From NCBI GenBank assembly GCA_002288455.1, contig NEUS01000023.1, forward strand, positions 1-39,816: a stretch of 39,816 nt of DNA, given 5' to 3'. This DNA comes from Opitutia bacterium Tous-C1TDCM. Lineage in GTDB: Bacteria; Verrucomicrobiota; Verrucomicrobiia; Opitutales; Opitutaceae. Positions 23,930 through 32,702 of this stretch are shown here, one piece after another; positions within the stretch are counted from its first letter, which is position 1; the number at the start of each line of letters is the position of its first letter. A program made the translations under genes and the position numbers. The notes under the pieces are model-generated. The model was not told where the DNA came from. It saw only the letters and a program-made list of their open reading frames with translations, and made no database searches.

Positions 23930-25243
23930 ATGTCCATGATGTCCTCCCGCGCCAGATTTCGTCCGCCGGTCTTCACCCGCGCTCTCTTCCTTGCCGGATC
24001 GGTCTGCGGCGCCATCCCCGCTGCAGCGGACACCTGGCCCGAATTCCGCGGCCCTACCGGCCAGGGCATCTCGGCCGCCACCGGCCTGCCCACCGAGTGG
24101 TCCGCCACTAAAAACGTCGCTTGGAAACAGGCCGTGCCCGGCACCGGTTGGTCGTCACCGGTGGTCGCCGCCGGCCGCATCTACCTCACCACCGCGGTCA
24201 CCGCCGCCGGCAGCAAAACTCCCTCGCTCCGCGTGCTGAGCCTCGACGCCGCGACCGGCAGCAAGGGCTGGGACACCGAGGTATTCACCCCCGCCGAAGC
24301 CCGCCCGCAGCCCATCCACCGCAAGAACTCCGAGGCCAGCCCCACGCCGATCCTCGCCGACGGCAAACTCTTTGTGCACTTCGGCCACCACGGCACCGCC
24401 GCCCTCGACCTCGGCGGAAAAATCCTCTGGCGCAACCGCGACCTCGGCTATGAAGCCATGCACGGCAATGGCGGCTCCCCCGTTCTCGTCGGCGATCGCC
24501 TCATTTTCAGCGCCGACGGCTCCGACTCGCCCTTCGTCGTCGCCCTCGACACCGCCACCGGCCACGTCGCCTGGAAAATCTCCCGCCCCGCCGGCCCCCG
24601 GCAGAAGTTCTCGTTCGCCACGCCTTTGCTCATCACCGTCGCCGGGCAACCGCAGGTCATCTCCCCGGGCAGCGGTGCCGTCTCCGCCCTCGACCCGCGC
24701 GACGGCCGCGAACTCTGGCGCGTGCGCTACGGTGGCGGCTACTCCGTCGTCCCCCGCCCCGTCTACGCGCACGGTCTGCTCTACATCGGCACCGGCTACA
24801 ACCGCGCCGATCTCCTCGTCATCCGCCCCGATGGCTCCGGCGACGTCACCGATACCCACATTGCCTGGCGCACCACCAAAGGCGCGCCCCTCACGCCCTC
24901 CGTGGTCGTGGTGGGCGACGAACTCTACGCCGTCAACGACGCCGGCCTCGCCTCCTGCTGGGACGCGAAAACCGGCGCCGTCCACTGGCAGGAAAAAATC
25001 GAGGGCAACTACTCCGCCTCCCCTATCGCCGCCGGCGACCACCTTTATTTTCTCAACGAGACGGGCCTCACCACCGTTCTTCGCGCCAGCCGCACCTTCA
25101 CCAAGGTTGCCACCAACGCCCTCGACGAACCCACCCTCGCCTCCTTCGGCGTCGTCGCGAACTCCCTCCTCATTCGCACTGCAACTCAACTCTACCGGAT
25201 CGGCCCCCAGGCCTCTCCGCGCCCGCTTTCCTCGGCGCCATGA
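23930..25243 (+). CDS. Secreted PQQ-like beta-propeller protein 3
   Basis: 437 aa from ATG 23930 (further ATGs at 23936 and 23939). The signal peptide ends near IPAAA-DT, then WPEFRGPTGQG. Blade motifs include SLDAATGSKGWDTEV, ALDLGGKILWRN, ALDTATGHVAWKI, ALDPRDGRELWRVRY and CWDAKTGAVHWQEKI. ASPTPILADGKLFVHFGHHG and RPDGSGDVTDTHIAWR are nearly shared with propeller 8 (32703-33965), its closest relative here by eye. The stop overlaps the start of the MFS permease gene as ATGA, so the propeller and the permease are translationally coupled. This suggests a joint role in uptake or sensing of a substrate. No Shine-Dalgarno is visible; CCCTCGCC abuts the ATG. Confidence 0.87.
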   Translation: MSMMSSRARFRPPVFTRALFLAGSVCGAIPAAADTWPEFRGPTGQGISAATGLPTEWSATKNVAWKQAVPGTGWSSPVVAAGRIYLTTAVTAAGSKTPSLRVLSLDAATGSKGWDTEVFTPAEARPQPIHRKNSEASPTPILADGKLFVHFGHHGTAALDLGGKILWRNRDLGYEAMHGNGGSPVLVGDRLIFSADGSDSPFVVALDTATGHVAWKISRPAGPRQKFSFATPLLITVAGQPQVISPGSGAVSALDPRDGRELWRVRYGGGYSVVPRPVYAHGLLYIGTGYNRADLLVIRPDGSGDVTDTHIAWRTTKGAPLTPSVVVVGDELYAVNDAGLASCWDAKTGAVHWQEKIEGNYSASPIAAGDHLYFLNETGLTTVLRASRTFTKVATNALDEPTLASFGVVANSLLIRTATQLYRIGPQASPRPLSSAP

Positions 25244-26526
25244 CCAGCTCCGCCGCCCTCCCGAAAATCCCCGCCGTCCTCGCGCGGGCCCCGTTTTACT
25301 ACGGCTGGGTTGTGCTCGGCCTCGCCGCCCTCGCGATGGTCGGCACCCTCCCCGGCCGCACGCAGGGTCTCGGCCTCATCACCGAATCGCTCCTCCGGGA
25401 CCTCTCGCTCGACCGCCTCGCGTTTGCGCAGATGAATCTCTGGGCCACGCTCCTCGGCTCACTCTTCTGCCTCGGCGTCGGCCGCCTCCAGGACCAACTC
25501 GGCAGCCGCACGATGCTTGTCGTCATCGCGTCGCTGCTCGGGGCCGTCGTCCTCGCGATGAGTGTCGCGACGAGCGTCGCAGTCCTGTTCGCTCTGCTCG
25601 TCCTCTCGCGCGGACTCGGCCAGAGCGCCCTCTCCATCGTGAGTCTCGCCATGGTCGGCCAGTGGTTCCGCCGCCGCCTCAACCTCGCGATGGGACTCTA
25701 CGCGATCGCCCTCAGCATGGGCTTCATGATCGCGTTCCCCGTCGTCGGTGCCGTCGTCAAAAACGAAGGCTGGCGCACCGCGTGGGGCGCCATCGGCTGG
25801 TGCCTGCTCCCCGGCCTCGCGCTCCTCGGCTGGTGGCTCGGCCGCCGCGGCCCCGAAGCCGCCGGTCTCGCGATGGAAAACGAAACCTCCGCGACCTCCG
25901 CCCCGGCGTCCGCCACCGCCCCGAGCTTCACCTGGGGCCAAGCGCTCCGCACGCCCGCCTTCTGGGTCTTCGCCCTCGCGAGTTCCGTCTACAACCTCGT
26001 CGCCTCCGGCGTCGGCCTCTTCAACGAATCCATCCTCGCCGAGCGCGGCTTCCCCGCCGACATCTACCACCGCAGTCTCGTCGTCTGCGCGCTCACCTCT
26101 CTCGTCGGCAATTTCCTCGGCGGCTGGCTCGCCTCGCGCTGGTCCGTCAACCGCCTCATGGCCCTTGCCATGGTGCTCCTCGCCGCCGCACTCGCCGCCC
26201 TGCCGTCGTTGCGCACCGTCACCCAAGTCGACGCCTTCGCCGTCGTCATGGGCCTCGCGGGCGGCTTCGTCATCGTGATCTTCTTTGGCTTCTGGGCCGA
26301 GACCTTCGGCCGCGCCCACCTCGGCCGCGTCGTCGGCACCGCGCAGATGCTGACCGTGCTCGCCTCCGCCACCGGCCCCCTGCTCCTCGCGCAATGCCAC
26401 GCCGTCACCGGCTCCTACGCCGCCGTCTTCTACACGCTCGCCGGCGTCGTCGCGATCCTCGCCCTCGCCGCTTGGACCGTGAAACTTCCCGCGCCGCCCA
26501 ACCCGGAGATTTCCAACGCAACGTGA
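25240..26526 (+). CDS. MFS transporter coupled to propeller 3
   Basis: 428 aa with about 12 membrane segments. It begins with a short cytoplasmic leader, then APFYYGWVVLGLAALAMVGT, the usual start of oxalate/formate-antiporter-like and monocarboxylate-type MFS proteins. The loop after helix 2 reads LGVGRLQDQLGSR, in the position of the D-R-x-G-x-R motif. A charged, Ala/Ser/Thr-rich central loop (about residues 207-230) separates the two halves. The substrate is unknown; the family carries small organic acids or sugar acids. It shares an ATGA overlap with the propeller gene upstream. A long imperfect inverted repeat lies just downstream and may act as a transcription barrier. Confidence 0.87.
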   Translation: MTSSAALPKIPAVLARAPFYYGWVVLGLAALAMVGTLPGRTQGLGLITESLLRDLSLDRLAFAQMNLWATLLGSLFCLGVGRLQDQLGSRTMLVVIASLLGAVVLAMSVATSVAVLFALLVLSRGLGQSALSIVSLAMVGQWFRRRLNLAMGLYAIALSMGFMIAFPVVGAVVKNEGWRTAWGAIGWCLLPGLALLGWWLGRRGPEAAGLAMENETSATSAPASATAPSFTWGQALRTPAFWVFALASSVYNLVASGVGLFNESILAERGFPADIYHRSLVVCALTSLVGNFLGGWLASRWSVNRLMALAMVLLAAALAALPSLRTVTQVDAFAVVMGLAGGFVIVIFFGFWAETFGRAHLGRVVGTAQMLTVLASATGPLLLAQCHAVTGSYAAVFYTLAGVVAILALAAWTVKLPAPPNPEISNAT

Positions 26527-26539
26527 CCGAATTTTTTGC

Positions 26540-26630
26540 CACGGAGCGCACGGAGCCCAGCCCACAGAGGACACAGAGCTGACAAGGTGTTTGGCACCGT
26601 GACCTGGGTCCGAGCTCCGTGTGCTCTGTG
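26540..26630. repeat. Imperfect long inverted repeat (REP-like hairpin)
   Basis: The left arm CACGGAGCGCACGGAGC (26540-26556) pairs with the right arm GCTCCGTGTGCTCTGTG (26614-26630). Fifteen of 17 positions are complementary and the other two are G-T wobble pairs. A related CACAGAGGACACAGAG stretch lies inside the left part. Sequences of the CACGGAG/CACAGAG type are, from memory, a common intergenic repeat in this and related phyla. It lies between the MFS gene and a membrane-protein gene and could end transcription. Confidence 0.6.
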
Positions 26631-26714
26631 ACTCCTGTCTTGGTTGAAACAACCGACGCATGAAATATCCGCGCTAACTTTCCGCCCTCCTCTCTATCCC
26701 GCCTCCACCACCCC

Positions 26715-27308
26715 ATGAAGTTTTTCGGCCTCAGCGTCTCCACCGCCGCCGACGCCCCCGCTCCTCGCAGCCTCGGCTATTGCCTCGTCTACGGCACGCT
26801 GAGCTTCGCCGCCGTCAGCGCCGCCGCCTATTCGATCTGGGCCTTCCGCCTCGTGCGCCAGGAAGCCGTCCTCTACTCCGCCATTGCCGTCGTTTACCTC
26901 GGCCTCGGCGGACTCGCCCTCGGCCGCCTCGTCGTCGCACCCGGCGCCTGGAAACGTTTCCCGCTGCTCTTCGCCGCCGCGTTTTTTGCCTACGCCATCG
27001 GCTGGTGCGCGTTCTGGTTCGGCCTCCGCGGCAAATCCTTCGCCGACCTCTGGGGCGCCCTCGCCGGCCTCGCGGCGATGACGTGGCTCCTGCAATCCGC
27101 CTTCGGTACGCGCCGGGGGTTCCTTCGCCTGCTCCTCGTGCTGTTCGTGTGTCACAGCGCCGGCTACTACCTCGGCGGCGAACTCTACGCGCACTTCCGC
27201 GGCTCCACCGGCCGCCTGCTCTGGGGCGTCGCCCACGGCCTCGGCTTCGGCGCGGGCCTCGGCTATGTGCTCCACGCGCTTCAGCGCGCCCCCGCCCGCA
27301 CGTCGTAA
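26715..27308 (+). CDS. Integral membrane protein of unknown function
   Basis: 197 aa with six hydrophobic helices by eye, starting at about residues 25, 52, 80, 110, 138 and 170. These include LGYCLVYGTLSFAAVSAAAY, LYSAIAVVYLGLGGLALG, FPLLFAAAFFAYAIGWCAFW and LLWGVAHGLGFGAGLGYVLH. No family is recognised. The ATG is preceded by a pyrimidine-rich CCGCCTCCACCACCCC. The last 28 bp overlap the 3' end of the convergent propeller gene at 27281. No partner is coupled to it, and the role is unknown. Confidence 0.75.
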   Translation: MKFFGLSVSTAADAPAPRSLGYCLVYGTLSFAAVSAAAYSIWAFRLVRQEAVLYSAIAVVYLGLGGLALGRLVVAPGAWKRFPLLFAAAFFAYAIGWCAFWFGLRGKSFADLWGALAGLAAMTWLLQSAFGTRRGFLRLLLVLFVCHSAGYYLGGELYAHFRGSTGRLLWGVAHGLGFGAGLGYVLHALQRAPARTS

Positions 27309-28597
27309 CACGACACCGTGTCGTGGTAGCGCAGATACAGCCGCCCGTCGTGGATCACGGGATGCGCCCAGGCATTGCGGTCGCGCGCCTCCGCGAACCG
27401 GAAGCGCCCGCGCACCGCAAACTCCGTGTCCGTCGGCTCGAGCAGCAGCATCCAGCCATCTTCCGCGAGCGCGTAGAGCCGCCCGTCGGCCGCCAGCACC
27501 GCGCCCTTGGCAAATTCCGCCGTTTCGTAGAGCAGTTTTCCGTCGCGCGCATCGAGCGCCTGCCAGCTCCCGCGCCTCGGATACGTTGAGCCGAACAGCC
27601 GCCCGCCCACGTGCACCACGCCGCCCTGACACGTGTCGAGCGCCGTCGTCCACGCATCCTCCACGCCCACCAACCCGCCCGCCGCCGTCGGTGCGATCAA
27701 CCGGTGCAACTGCCCCGGCGGTCCGATCGGCGCCGTCATGAAAATCGCGTCGCCCACCAGCACCGGCGACATCGCGAGCACGGAATACGTCGTCACGCGG
27801 GGCCGCGTCCATTGCAGCGTCCCCGTATCGGCGTCGACGCAATAGAGCTGCCGCTGCGTGCACCCGATCACGAGCCTCCGCCCCGCAAACCGCACCAGAA
27901 TCGGCGCCGCATAGGTTGCGCCTTCCAGTTGGTCCGCCGCCGCCTCGGCCTGCGCGACTTTCCATCGCACCTCGCCGGTGCGCCGATCCAGCGCCACCAG
28001 CATCGCGTCGCGCCCGCCCGCCGTCGCATACACCGAATTTTCGTCCACCAGCAGACACTCGCTGAACCCCCACCTGATATTTTCCCCGCCGAACGTCCGC
28101 AGCAACTCCACCGCCCACCGCTCCTTCCCCGTCGCCGCGTCGAGACCCACGATGCGCCCGTGCGCGTTTTGGTGATAGAGCAATCCGTCGCGGTACGTCA
28201 CCGACGCCCGCGCCCCCTGGTACTGGTTGAGCCACGCGTCGCCGTTGCGCACCGACCACAACGGCTTCCCGCCGAGATCGTACGCCAACACCCGCATCTC
28301 GGCCCCGAAATCTCCCGTCACAAAAAGTTTCCCGCCCCCGATGATCGGGGACGAATACCCCTTCCCGGCCCCCGGCACCGACCACAACAACGTCGGTCCT
28401 CCCTCCGGCCACGTCGGCAACAGCCCGCGCTCATCGCTGGTGCCGTCGCGCCGCGCCCCGCGAAACTGCGGCCAGCCCGCCTCCGGCGAGGCGATCAACT
28501 CCGCCGTCGTCCTCGCCTCCGCCGCCGCGCCCGACGCCCCGCCCGTACCGAGCGCCAGCGCGAGCCACCCCGCGACAACCCGCTGTCCGACTCTCAT
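27281..28597 (-). CDS. Secreted PQQ-like beta-propeller protein 4
   Basis: 438 aa. The signal peptide is GWLALALGTGGASGAAAE-like, followed by a short spacer and WPQFRGARRDGTSDERG, a variant of the group signature. Blade motifs are AYDLGGKPLWSVRN, GLDAATGKERWAVEL, ALDRRTGEVRWKVAQ, CVDADTGTLQWTRPR and ALDARDGKLLYETAE. It also carries SSPIIGGGKLFVTGDFG and a DAWLNQYQGARASVTYRDG segment. The start at 28597 lies 17 bp after the stop of propeller 5, so both form one minus-strand operon. Upstream in-frame sequence is the antisense of other coding DNA and was rejected. The C-terminus overlaps the convergent membrane-protein gene by 28 bp. Function unknown. Confidence 0.86.
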   Translation of the reverse strand: MRVGQRVVAGWLALALGTGGASGAAAEARTTAELIASPEAGWPQFRGARRDGTSDERGLLPTWPEGGPTLLWSVPGAGKGYSSPIIGGGKLFVTGDFGAEMRVLAYDLGGKPLWSVRNGDAWLNQYQGARASVTYRDGLLYHQNAHGRIVGLDAATGKERWAVELLRTFGGENIRWGFSECLLVDENSVYATAGGRDAMLVALDRRTGEVRWKVAQAEAAADQLEGATYAAPILVRFAGRRLVIGCTQRQLYCVDADTGTLQWTRPRVTTYSVLAMSPVLVGDAIFMTAPIGPPGQLHRLIAPTAAGGLVGVEDAWTTALDTCQGGVVHVGGRLFGSTYPRRGSWQALDARDGKLLYETAEFAKGAVLAADGRLYALAEDGWMLLLEPTDTEFAVRGRFRFAEARDRNAWAHPVIHDGRLYLRYHDTVSCYDVRAGAR

Positions 28598-28614
28598 CTT
28601 CCAACTCTCGGCTC

Positions 28615-29868
28615 TCAACTTTTGGTTCCCCCGATACACCACAAAAACTCCTGTCGCGCCTCGCCCTTCTTCGCGTGCCGCAGGTAAACCCGCCCGCCGC
28701 AGATCGCCGGACTCGCCAGCGCCTCGTCGCCCAGCCGGTTTTGCGCGAGCAGTTTGAAACCCGCCGGCGTCGCCTCGAAGACCGCGGTCACGCCCGCGAG
28801 GTTCGTCGCGTAGATGCGCGACCCCACCATCACCGGCGACGCGTAGTAATCCTTGCCCACCTTCTCGCGCCAGAGTTCCTCGCCCGTGTCGGACTTCCAG
28901 CACGCCACCGTGCCCGCATCCTGGACCGCATAGACGTGCCCGTCGCGCACCAGCATCGACGGCACGTAGACGCGCACGTTTTGCTGCCACGCGATCTTGC
29001 CCGAGCCGTCTGCCTCGATCGCGACCGCATGGTTCTTCGGGTAACCGCCGCCCACAAATATCCGCCGCCCATCCGTCACCGCCGTCACCACCGTCTCCTC
29101 CGTCGAGCCCGCGAATTCCCACAACTTCTTTCCCGTGAGCGGATCGAAACTCGCGACCAGATTGCAGCCCGCGAGCACCACCTGCGTCCGCCCCGCCGCG
29201 GTCACCACCGCCGGCGACGCATAGTTCGCGATCTTCGGCCGCTCCTGCTCCCACACGATTTTTCCCGTCCGCCGGTCGAGCCCCGCGATCCGCCCGCCCC
29301 CGCGGCTGTCCGCCGTCACCAGCACCAGCGACTCATGCACCACCGGCGACGAACCGAACCCCTGGTGCATCGTGAAGTCCGCCACCCGCGTCTGCCACCC
29401 GACCTTCCCGTCCACCGTGAGCGCCGGCGTATGCACGGCCTGCGCGTTGAAAAAATTTACGAACAACCGCTCCCCGTCCCACGCCAATGTCGCCGACGCC
29501 TGCGACGTGTTGCGGTGCCCGGCCGTCTCGAGCGGACCGCGGTGCACCACCGTTTCCCACACCGGCTTGCCGGTCGCACGGTCGAACGCCAGCACGAGTT
29601 GCTCCTGCGTCGCCGGGTCCGCCGTCGCGAGATAGATGCGGTCGCCCACCACCGTCGGCGAGCCGTGGCCCCTCCCGCGCACCGGCGCCCGCCACACGAC
29701 ATTCTCGGTCTCGCTCCACGTCACCGGCGCCGTTTCGCCCGGCGCCGCGTGCCCGTCTTGCGTCGGCCCGCGCCACCCCGGCCAGTCGCCCGTCTGCGCC
29801 GCCCCGCCCACCGTCAGGCCCAACCCGGCCACACCGCCCGCCAAGATCAGTCGCATTTTTGTTTTCAT
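28615..29868 (-). CDS. Secreted PQQ-like beta-propeller protein 5
   Basis: 417 aa. The signal peptide MRLILAGGVAGLGLTVGGAAQ follows a short MKTK start, then WPGWRGPTQDGHAAPGE. Blade motifs are AFDRATGKPVWETVV, GLDRRTGKIVWEQER, SFDPLTGKKLWEFAG and CWKSDTGEELWREKV. FGSSPVVHESLVLVTADSRG and GSGKIAWQQN occupy positions where sister proteins carry SSP and GSGD motifs. CTTCCCCG abuts the ATG at 29868. It is the first gene of the minus-strand pair with propeller 4 and diverges from propeller 6 across 144 bp, which probably contains both promoters. Function unknown. Confidence 0.87.
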   Translation of the reverse strand: MKTKMRLILAGGVAGLGLTVGGAAQTGDWPGWRGPTQDGHAAPGETAPVTWSETENVVWRAPVRGRGHGSPTVVGDRIYLATADPATQEQLVLAFDRATGKPVWETVVHRGPLETAGHRNTSQASATLAWDGERLFVNFFNAQAVHTPALTVDGKVGWQTRVADFTMHQGFGSSPVVHESLVLVTADSRGGGRIAGLDRRTGKIVWEQERPKIANYASPAVVTAAGRTQVVLAGCNLVASFDPLTGKKLWEFAGSTEETVVTAVTDGRRIFVGGGYPKNHAVAIEADGSGKIAWQQNVRVYVPSMLVRDGHVYAVQDAGTVACWKSDTGEELWREKVGKDYYASPVMVGSRIYATNLAGVTAVFEATPAGFKLLAQNRLGDEALASPAICGGRVYLRHAKKGEARQEFLWCIGGTKS

Positions 29869-30012
29869 CGGGGAAGATCGCCGACTCCCGCCGATTCTCC
29901 CGCGCCCGGCAAGCGCAACGCGCGCGGCTCGCGCGCCGAATTCCCTTTGACCGCCCTTTGCTCCGCACCTCTGCTCGCCCCGCTTCGCCGCTGCCCCGCG
30001 GTCCATCCCCCC

Positions 30013-31278
30013 ATGAAAATTCTCCCGCATCCCGCGACGCTCGCCCTCCTCCTCGCCGTAACTTTCGCCGCCACCTCCGCCGTCGCGCAGGAGTGGACGC
30101 GGTTCCGCGGCCCCAATGGCACCGGCCTCGGTTCCGCGCGCGGCCTGCCCGTGGCGTGGACCGAAAAAGAGTTCGTCTGGCGCGTGCCCATCGCCGGCGC
30201 CAGCCACTCGCAGCCGGTGATCTGGGGCGAGCGCCTCTTTCTCCTCACCGCCCTCGACGCCGGCAAAGAGCGCGCCCTCCTCTGCCTCCGCAAAACCGAC
30301 GGCCAGGAACTCTGGCGCAAAACCTACGCGCTCCCCACGCCGCGCCTCGGCAACCGCAATACCGGCTACGCCAACACCTCGCCCGTCGTGGACGCCGACC
30401 GCGTCGTCGCCTGCTTCGTTTCCCGCGATCATTTCTGGGTCCGCGCCTTCGATCACGCGGGCCGGGAACTCTGGAGCCGCGACCTCGGCGGCTTCGCCGC
30501 GCAACACGGCCACGGCGCCTCGCCCATCATCCACGACGGCCGCGTCATCGTCGCCAACGACCAGGACGGCACGAGTTCGATCGTCGCCCTCGATCTCAAG
30601 ACCGGCGCCGTCGTGTGGACTTCGCCGCGCGCCACCCGCGGCGACACCAACGTCGCCGCCGCCTACGGCACCCCGGTCGTCCACCGCCGCGCCGATGGCT
30701 CCGATGAACTGCTGCTTTCGAGCCACGCCCACGGCCTCTCCGGCCTCGACGCGCGCACCGGCGCCCTCAACTGGGAGTCCCCGGTCTTCAACAAACGCAT
30801 GGTCGCCTCCCCCGTCGTCGCCGGCGATCTCGCCATCGGCTCCTGCGGCTCCGGCGCCGGCACGGGGAATTATCTCTCCGCGGTCAAACTCGGCGGCCAA
30901 GGCAACGTCGCCGACACCCACGTCGCCTGGACGCTCAAACGCGCGACGCCCTACGTCCCCACGCCCCTCTTCCACGAGGGACGGCTCTACCTGATCAGTG
31001 ACGCCGGTTTCGCCAGCGCCATCGAAGCCGCCACCGGCAAAGTGATCTGGTCCGAACGCCTCCCGCGCGCCGAATTCTTCGGCTCGCCCGTCCTCATCGA
31101 CGGCAAGATTTACTGCGCCTCCACCAAGGGTGAGCTGATCGTCCTCGCCACGGGCGACACCTTCCGCGAGCTCGGGCGCAGTCCCCTCGGCGAGGGCACC
31201 CACAGCTCGCCCTGCGTCGACGCCGGCCGCCTCTACATCAAAACCTTCACCCATCTCGTTTGCCTCGGCGGCCCATGA
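30013..31278 (+). CDS. Secreted PQQ-like beta-propeller protein 6
   Basis: 421 aa. The signal peptide ends at TSAVAQ-EW, followed by the signature WTRFRGPNGTGLGSARG. Blade motifs include CLRKTDGQELWRKTY, AFDHAGRELWSRDL, ALDLKTGAVVWTSPR, GLDARTGALNWESPV and AIEAATGKVIWSERL. GQGNVADTHVAWTL corresponds to the GDVTDTH motif of propellers 3 and 8. It is the first gene of a plus-strand run. Its TGA overlaps the next ATG as ATGA, so it is translationally coupled to propeller 7. The ATG follows CCATCCCCCC with no purine-rich ribosome-binding site. Function unknown. Confidence 0.87.
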   Translation: MKILPHPATLALLLAVTFAATSAVAQEWTRFRGPNGTGLGSARGLPVAWTEKEFVWRVPIAGASHSQPVIWGERLFLLTALDAGKERALLCLRKTDGQELWRKTYALPTPRLGNRNTGYANTSPVVDADRVVACFVSRDHFWVRAFDHAGRELWSRDLGGFAAQHGHGASPIIHDGRVIVANDQDGTSSIVALDLKTGAVVWTSPRATRGDTNVAAAYGTPVVHRRADGSDELLLSSHAHGLSGLDARTGALNWESPVFNKRMVASPVVAGDLAIGSCGSGAGTGNYLSAVKLGGQGNVADTHVAWTLKRATPYVPTPLFHEGRLYLISDAGFASAIEAATGKVIWSERLPRAEFFGSPVLIDGKIYCASTKGELIVLATGDTFRELGRSPLGEGTHSSPCVDAGRLYIKTFTHLVCLGGP

Positions 31279-32666
31279 AACTTCCCCTCCGTTCCGTTGC
31301 CCGGTTCGCGCGAGCCGGGACCTTCCTCGCCTCCGCTTCCTTCATCGTCCCCCTGCCGGCCGCCGACTGGCCGATGCTCGGCGGCCGCCCCGAGCGCAAC
31401 CCCGTTTCCCCCGAAACCAACATCCCGGTCGCTTGGCGCGCCGACGGAGACTCACCGCCGAAAAACCTCCGCTGGTCCGCCCCGCTCGGCCGGGTCACCT
31501 TCGGCGCGCCCGTCGTCAGCGGCGACCGCGTCTTCATCGGCACCGACGCCGACGCGAACGACCCCGGCCCGCAGCGCGGCGTCCTCAAATGCTTCTCCGC
31601 CCGCGACGGAAAACTCCTCTGGTCCGTCGCCCACGAGAAACTCGCCGACGCCGCCGAAGACGATCGCACCATCGGCATCTGCTCCACGCCCTGCGTCGCC
31701 GGCGAATTCCTCTACTACGTCAGCAACCGCGCCGAGCTGGTCTGTCGCGCCGTCGCCGATGGCCGCGAGGTCTGGTCCCTCGACCTTCGCGCCAAACTCG
31801 GCGTCCACCTCAATCAAGCTTCCGCCTCGTCCCCCCTCGTCGTCGACGGCCGCCTATTCGTAGTCACGGGGCAATCCGCCGACTACAAAACCGGCAAAGT
31901 CAAAAACCCGGCCGCCCCCAGTTTCCTCGCCGTCGAGGCCGCCACCGGAAAAATTCTCTGGCAGGACAGTTCCCCCGGCGACCGCATCCTCACCGGCCAG
32001 TGGGGCTCGCCCGGATACGGCGTCGTCGCCGGCGTACCGCAGATCGCCTTCCCCGGCGGCGACGGCTGGCTCTACGCCTTCGAGCCCGCCACCGGCAAAT
32101 TGCTCTGGAAATTCAACGGCAAGGCCCACGAAAAACCCTCCGCCGCCGGCGAACCCGAGACCCTGTTCCAATTCGTCGCCGCGCCCGTCTTCGTCGGCGA
32201 CCGCGTCTTCGCCGCCATCGGCGAACCCGAGGCCGGCACCGGCCCCGGCATCCTCCGTTGCCTCGACGCCCGCCAGCGCGGCGACGTCACCCGGACCGCC
32301 GAGATCTGGCGCCTCGCCGGCGACGACTTCAACGACAGCATCTCGATGCCCGTCGTCCACGACGGCCTGCTCTACACCGCCGACACGCCGGGCTTCTTTT
32401 ACTGCGTCGATGCCGCCACCGGGAAAAAACTTTGGTCGCACGACTTGAAGTCCAACATCTGGGGCTCCCCGCTCGTCGCCGACGGCAAGGTTTACGTCCA
32501 AAGCCCCGAGGGCGTCGTCGCGGTCTTCGCCGCCGGCCGCGAGAAAAAACTCCTCGCTGCCAACAACTCGCTCCCCGACGTCGCCCACGGCACCCCCGTC
32601 GCCGCGCACGGCACCCTCTACATCACCGGCCAGAAACAGCTGTTCGCGCTCGCGGTCGAAAACTGA
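31275..32666 (+). CDS. Secreted PQQ-like beta-propeller protein 7
   Basis: 463 aa. The signal peptide ends near VPLPAA-DW. The opening motif is WPMLGGRPERNPVSPE, the G-G-R-P-x-R-N variant of the signature, so this is a distinct subgroup within the array. Blade motifs are FSARDGKLLWSVAH, AVADGREVWSLDLR, AVEAATGKILWQDSS, AFEPATGKLLWKFNG and CVDAATGKKLWSHDL. A conserved SDIWGSPLVADGK-type segment (NIWGSPLVADGKVYVQ) lies near the C-terminus. The start at 31275 is fixed by the ATGA overlap with propeller 6; an in-frame TTG at 31260 was rejected. Propeller 8 follows after 36 bp, so 6-7-8 form a likely operon. Confidence 0.87.
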   Translation: MKLPLRSVARFARAGTFLASASFIVPLPAADWPMLGGRPERNPVSPETNIPVAWRADGDSPPKNLRWSAPLGRVTFGAPVVSGDRVFIGTDADANDPGPQRGVLKCFSARDGKLLWSVAHEKLADAAEDDRTIGICSTPCVAGEFLYYVSNRAELVCRAVADGREVWSLDLRAKLGVHLNQASASSPLVVDGRLFVVTGQSADYKTGKVKNPAAPSFLAVEAATGKILWQDSSPGDRILTGQWGSPGYGVVAGVPQIAFPGGDGWLYAFEPATGKLLWKFNGKAHEKPSAAGEPETLFQFVAAPVFVGDRVFAAIGEPEAGTGPGILRCLDARQRGDVTRTAEIWRLAGDDFNDSISMPVVHDGLLYTADTPGFFYCVDAATGKKLWSHDLKSNIWGSPLVADGKVYVQSPEGVVAVFAAGREKKLLAANNSLPDVAHGTPVAAHGTLYITGQKQLFALAVEN

Positions 32667-32702
32667 CGGCGCATCGCTGCCCCCGCCCGGCCGCCACCCT
32701 CC

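Noticed and set aside
28675-30012. Extension of propeller 6 by 446 residues upstream
   Set aside because: The extension is Arg/His/Pro-rich antisense of propeller 5. The ATG at 30013 begins a proper signal peptide.
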